A stretch of DNA of 6,240 nt from positions 1 through 6,240 of the forward strand of contig JAFGEH010000059.1 of NCBI GenBank assembly GCA_016931665.1, in the 5' to 3' direction. Numbering within the stretch: the first letter of the stretch is position 1; the number at the start of each line of letters is the position of its first letter. The notes below the pieces were generated by a model. The model had not been told where the DNA came from. It worked only from the letters and a program-made list of their open reading frames with translations, and did not search any database. Positions 4,721 through 6,240 of this stretch are shown one piece after another. A program made the translations under genes and the position numbers. This DNA comes from Candidatus Cloacimonadota bacterium (lineage in GTDB: Bacteria > Cloacimonadota > Cloacimonadia > Cloacimonadales > TCS61).

Positions 4721-6240
4721 ATGCTTCAAGGCTTGAGAAAAAATGCTAAAATAGTTATTTATATTGTTGCTGCTGTTTTTATTCTTTCCATGGCGATTGG
4801 AGGCTTGACCGGTATGTTCATCAGTCGGCCCTATGTTGCCAGGATTGCCAATCGTAAAATCCATTATGAAGAATACAGCGAAATGCTGAAAAATGCTTAC
4901 ACCAATTATATGCAGCAGAACCCCGAAAGTGAAATCGATGATGCGGTTATGAAGCAGATCAATACTGAGACCTGGACGCAAATGGTAGCTTCGATACTCT
5001 ATAATAATGAAATCAAACGTCTCAAGATCAAGGTTACTGATGCCGATGTTCTGGACAAACTGAAAAATCCACCTGAAGATATCAGGGCAATAGACGAATT
5101 CAAGACCAATGGAGTATTCGATTATGATAAATACCAGACCCTGCTCCTGCAGAATCCTGATTTTGCCTACTATCTGGAAGATCGCTTTCGTGGAAGCCTG
5201 CCCTATGAGAAGCTTTTCAATGTGATCAAATCACAGGTAAACATCAGCGAGGAAGATGTCCGTCAGGAATACTATGATATGAATAATAAAGCTGATGCCA
5301 AGATCATCTTCTTCGACCCGCAGAAAATCGAGATTGGAGAGATTACGGAAGAAGATCAGAAAATCTATTATGAAGAACACAAAGAAGATTACAAAAGAGA
5401 ACCAGCCAGTAAACTGAAATTTATCCGGGTCAAGCTGCAGCCCAGCGAGAGTGATATCAGCCTGTTCAGAGCCAAAGCAGATTCTATTTACAATGAGCTT
5501 ATCAACGGCCTGGATTTTGCCGAAGCGGCCAGATTATATTCAGATGATCCCGGTGGTGCTAATGGCGGTGACCTGGGCTATTTCGCCCGGGGCAGAATGG
5601 TTAAGGAATTCGAGGAAGCCGCCTTCAGTCTGAAGGTTGGAGGATTATCAGAACCCGTTCTCTCCCAGTTCGGCTGGCATATTATCAAGGTTGATGACCG
5701 GCGGCTTAACGATATGGGAGAAGAAGAAACTAAAGCCAGTCATATCCTGATCAAAACCGAAGCTTCCGAAGCAACCAGGGAGAACCTTGTTGTTATAGCC
5801 CAGGATATTTTCGAGGCTATCCGGGAAAAAGATATTGAAACAGTTGCCGATGATTTTGGTTATACTGTTACCGAATCCAGGGAATTTCAGAAAGACGCCA
5901 AATTCATCAGTGGCATCGGTCAGCAAGAAGAGCTGGTGAAATTCGCTTTCTCCAGTAAAGTTGGCAAAGTTCATGAACCCATCCTGATGACCAACGGAGA
6001 CTACCTGGTGGCCCAGGTCAGCGAGAAGCTGGGAGTCCATTACCAGCCCTTTGAAGAGGTCAAACAAACCATCAGCAGGGCTATCGAGAATGAAAGAAAA
6101 CTGGAAGCCGTCTACCAGAAAGCTGAAGCTTTTGCTGCCAGCCATGAGAGTCAGGAATATCTGCCTGCTGCCACCAGAGACGGTTGGGAGATCATCGAGG
6201 CAACAGATATTACTATCAGCAAGAACCTGCCCAAGATCCG
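4721..6240 (+). CDS. Membrane-anchored PpiD/SurA-like peptidyl-prolyl isomerase (3' end off the right edge)
   Basis: This is a periplasmic folding factor of the PpiD type: one N-terminal membrane anchor, a SurA-like chaperone region, and a parvulin rotamase fold facing the periplasm. The frame is open from the ATG at 4721 to the window end (506 full codons). Visible in order: a short basic cytoplasmic start (LRKNAK, 5-10); one hydrophobic segment (about 11-34); a SurA-N-like helical region opening with VARIANRKIHYEEY (39-52); a parvulin domain (about 228-327) with FAEAARLYSDDPGG (266-279), GGDLGYFARGRMVKEFEEAAF (282-302) and SQFGWHIIKV (315-324); then a second, divergent parvulin-like stretch (about 338-436) opening with KASHILIKTE and closing with NGDYLVAQV (425-433). 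A charged helix (443-475) resembles PpiD tails. The first domain lacks the usual HIL histidine on its first strand (LKFIRVKL, 232-239), so catalysis is uncertain. It is transcribed divergently from rpsU. The family call is strong; prsA/surA-like naming is avoided. Confidence 0.92.
   Translation, partial: MLQGLRKNAKIVIYIVAAVFILSMAIGGLTGMFISRPYVARIANRKIHYEEYSEMLKNAYTNYMQQNPESEIDDAVMKQINTETWTQMVASILYNNEIKRLKIKVTDADVLDKLKNPPEDIRAIDEFKTNGVFDYDKYQTLLLQNPDFAYYLEDRFRGSLPYEKLFNVIKSQVNISEEDVRQEYYDMNNKADAKIIFFDPQKIEIGEITEEDQKIYYEEHKEDYKREPASKLKFIRVKLQPSESDISLFRAKADSIYNELINGLDFAEAARLYSDDPGGANGGDLGYFARGRMVKEFEEAAFSLKVGGLSEPVLSQFGWHIIKVDDRRLNDMGEEETKASHILIKTEASEATRENLVVIAQDIFEAIREKDIETVADDFGYTVTESREFQKDAKFISGIGQQEELVKFAFSSKVGKVHEPILMTNGDYLVAQVSEKLGVHYQPFEEVKQTISRAIENERKLEAVYQKAEAFAASHESQEYLPAATRDGWEIIEATDITISKNLPKI

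Noticed and set aside
4673..4981. Minus-strand 102-codon open frame with a hydrophobic N-terminal half
   Set aside because: It is antisense to the start of the PpiD-like gene; its hydrophobic stretch is the complement of that gene's membrane anchor, and no ribosome binding site or family pattern supports it.
5648..6145. Minus-strand 165-codon open frame
   Set aside because: It lies wholly antisense to the parvulin-coding region, whose plus-strand frame has clear motifs. The Phe/Gly-rich translation is typical of a reversed Glu/Lys-rich gene.
1..6240. Mobile elements, CRISPR arrays, tRNA genes or a defence system
   Set aside because: No transposase or integrase motifs, no spaced direct repeats, no tRNA-like arms and no defence-type domains were seen; the genes are core housekeeping.

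Overview
The window carries six protein genes in two divergent blocks. The left block is on the minus strand, in transcription order: rpsU (ribosomal protein bS21), yqeY (GatB/YqeY-domain protein), cvpA (CvpA-family membrane protein), mutS2 (MutS2 ATPase with a C-terminal Smr domain), and dnaG (DNA primase, cut by the left edge after 250 codons). The right block is on the plus strand and holds one gene, a membrane-anchored PpiD/SurA-like parvulin peptidyl-prolyl isomerase, cut by the right edge after 506 codons. The two blocks diverge from a 252-bp intergenic region (4469-4720).

The left block looks like an expanded version of the bacterial macromolecular-synthesis operon (rpsU-dnaG-rpoD), with yqeY, cvpA and mutS2 between rpsU and dnaG. 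Genes are packed tightly: 1 bp between rpsU and yqeY, a 4-bp ATGA overlap between cvpA and mutS2, and 7 bp between mutS2 and dnaG. The one loose junction (yqeY to cvpA, 103 bp) contains a strong intrinsic terminator facing the operon. It probably separates high-level ribosomal protein expression from low-level primase and MutS2 expression, as the internal terminator of the E. coli operon does. rpoD would be expected just beyond the left edge; this is a prediction.

The organism is a bacterium with moderate G+C content by eye. A PpiD-like periplasmic-type chaperone suggests a diderm. The style of the proteins would fit an uncultured FCB-type or Cloacimonadota-like lineage, but this placement is a low-confidence impression. 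No mobile element, CRISPR array, tRNA or rRNA is visible. The region is mostly core housekeeping, and I see no wholly new system. The points most worth a second look are the altered Smr catalytic motif in MutS2 (Lys-Ile-Leu where Asp-Leu-Arg/His is usual), the 12-base perfect Shine-Dalgarno of rpsU, the internal terminator, and the degenerate tandem parvulin layout of the PpiD-like protein.
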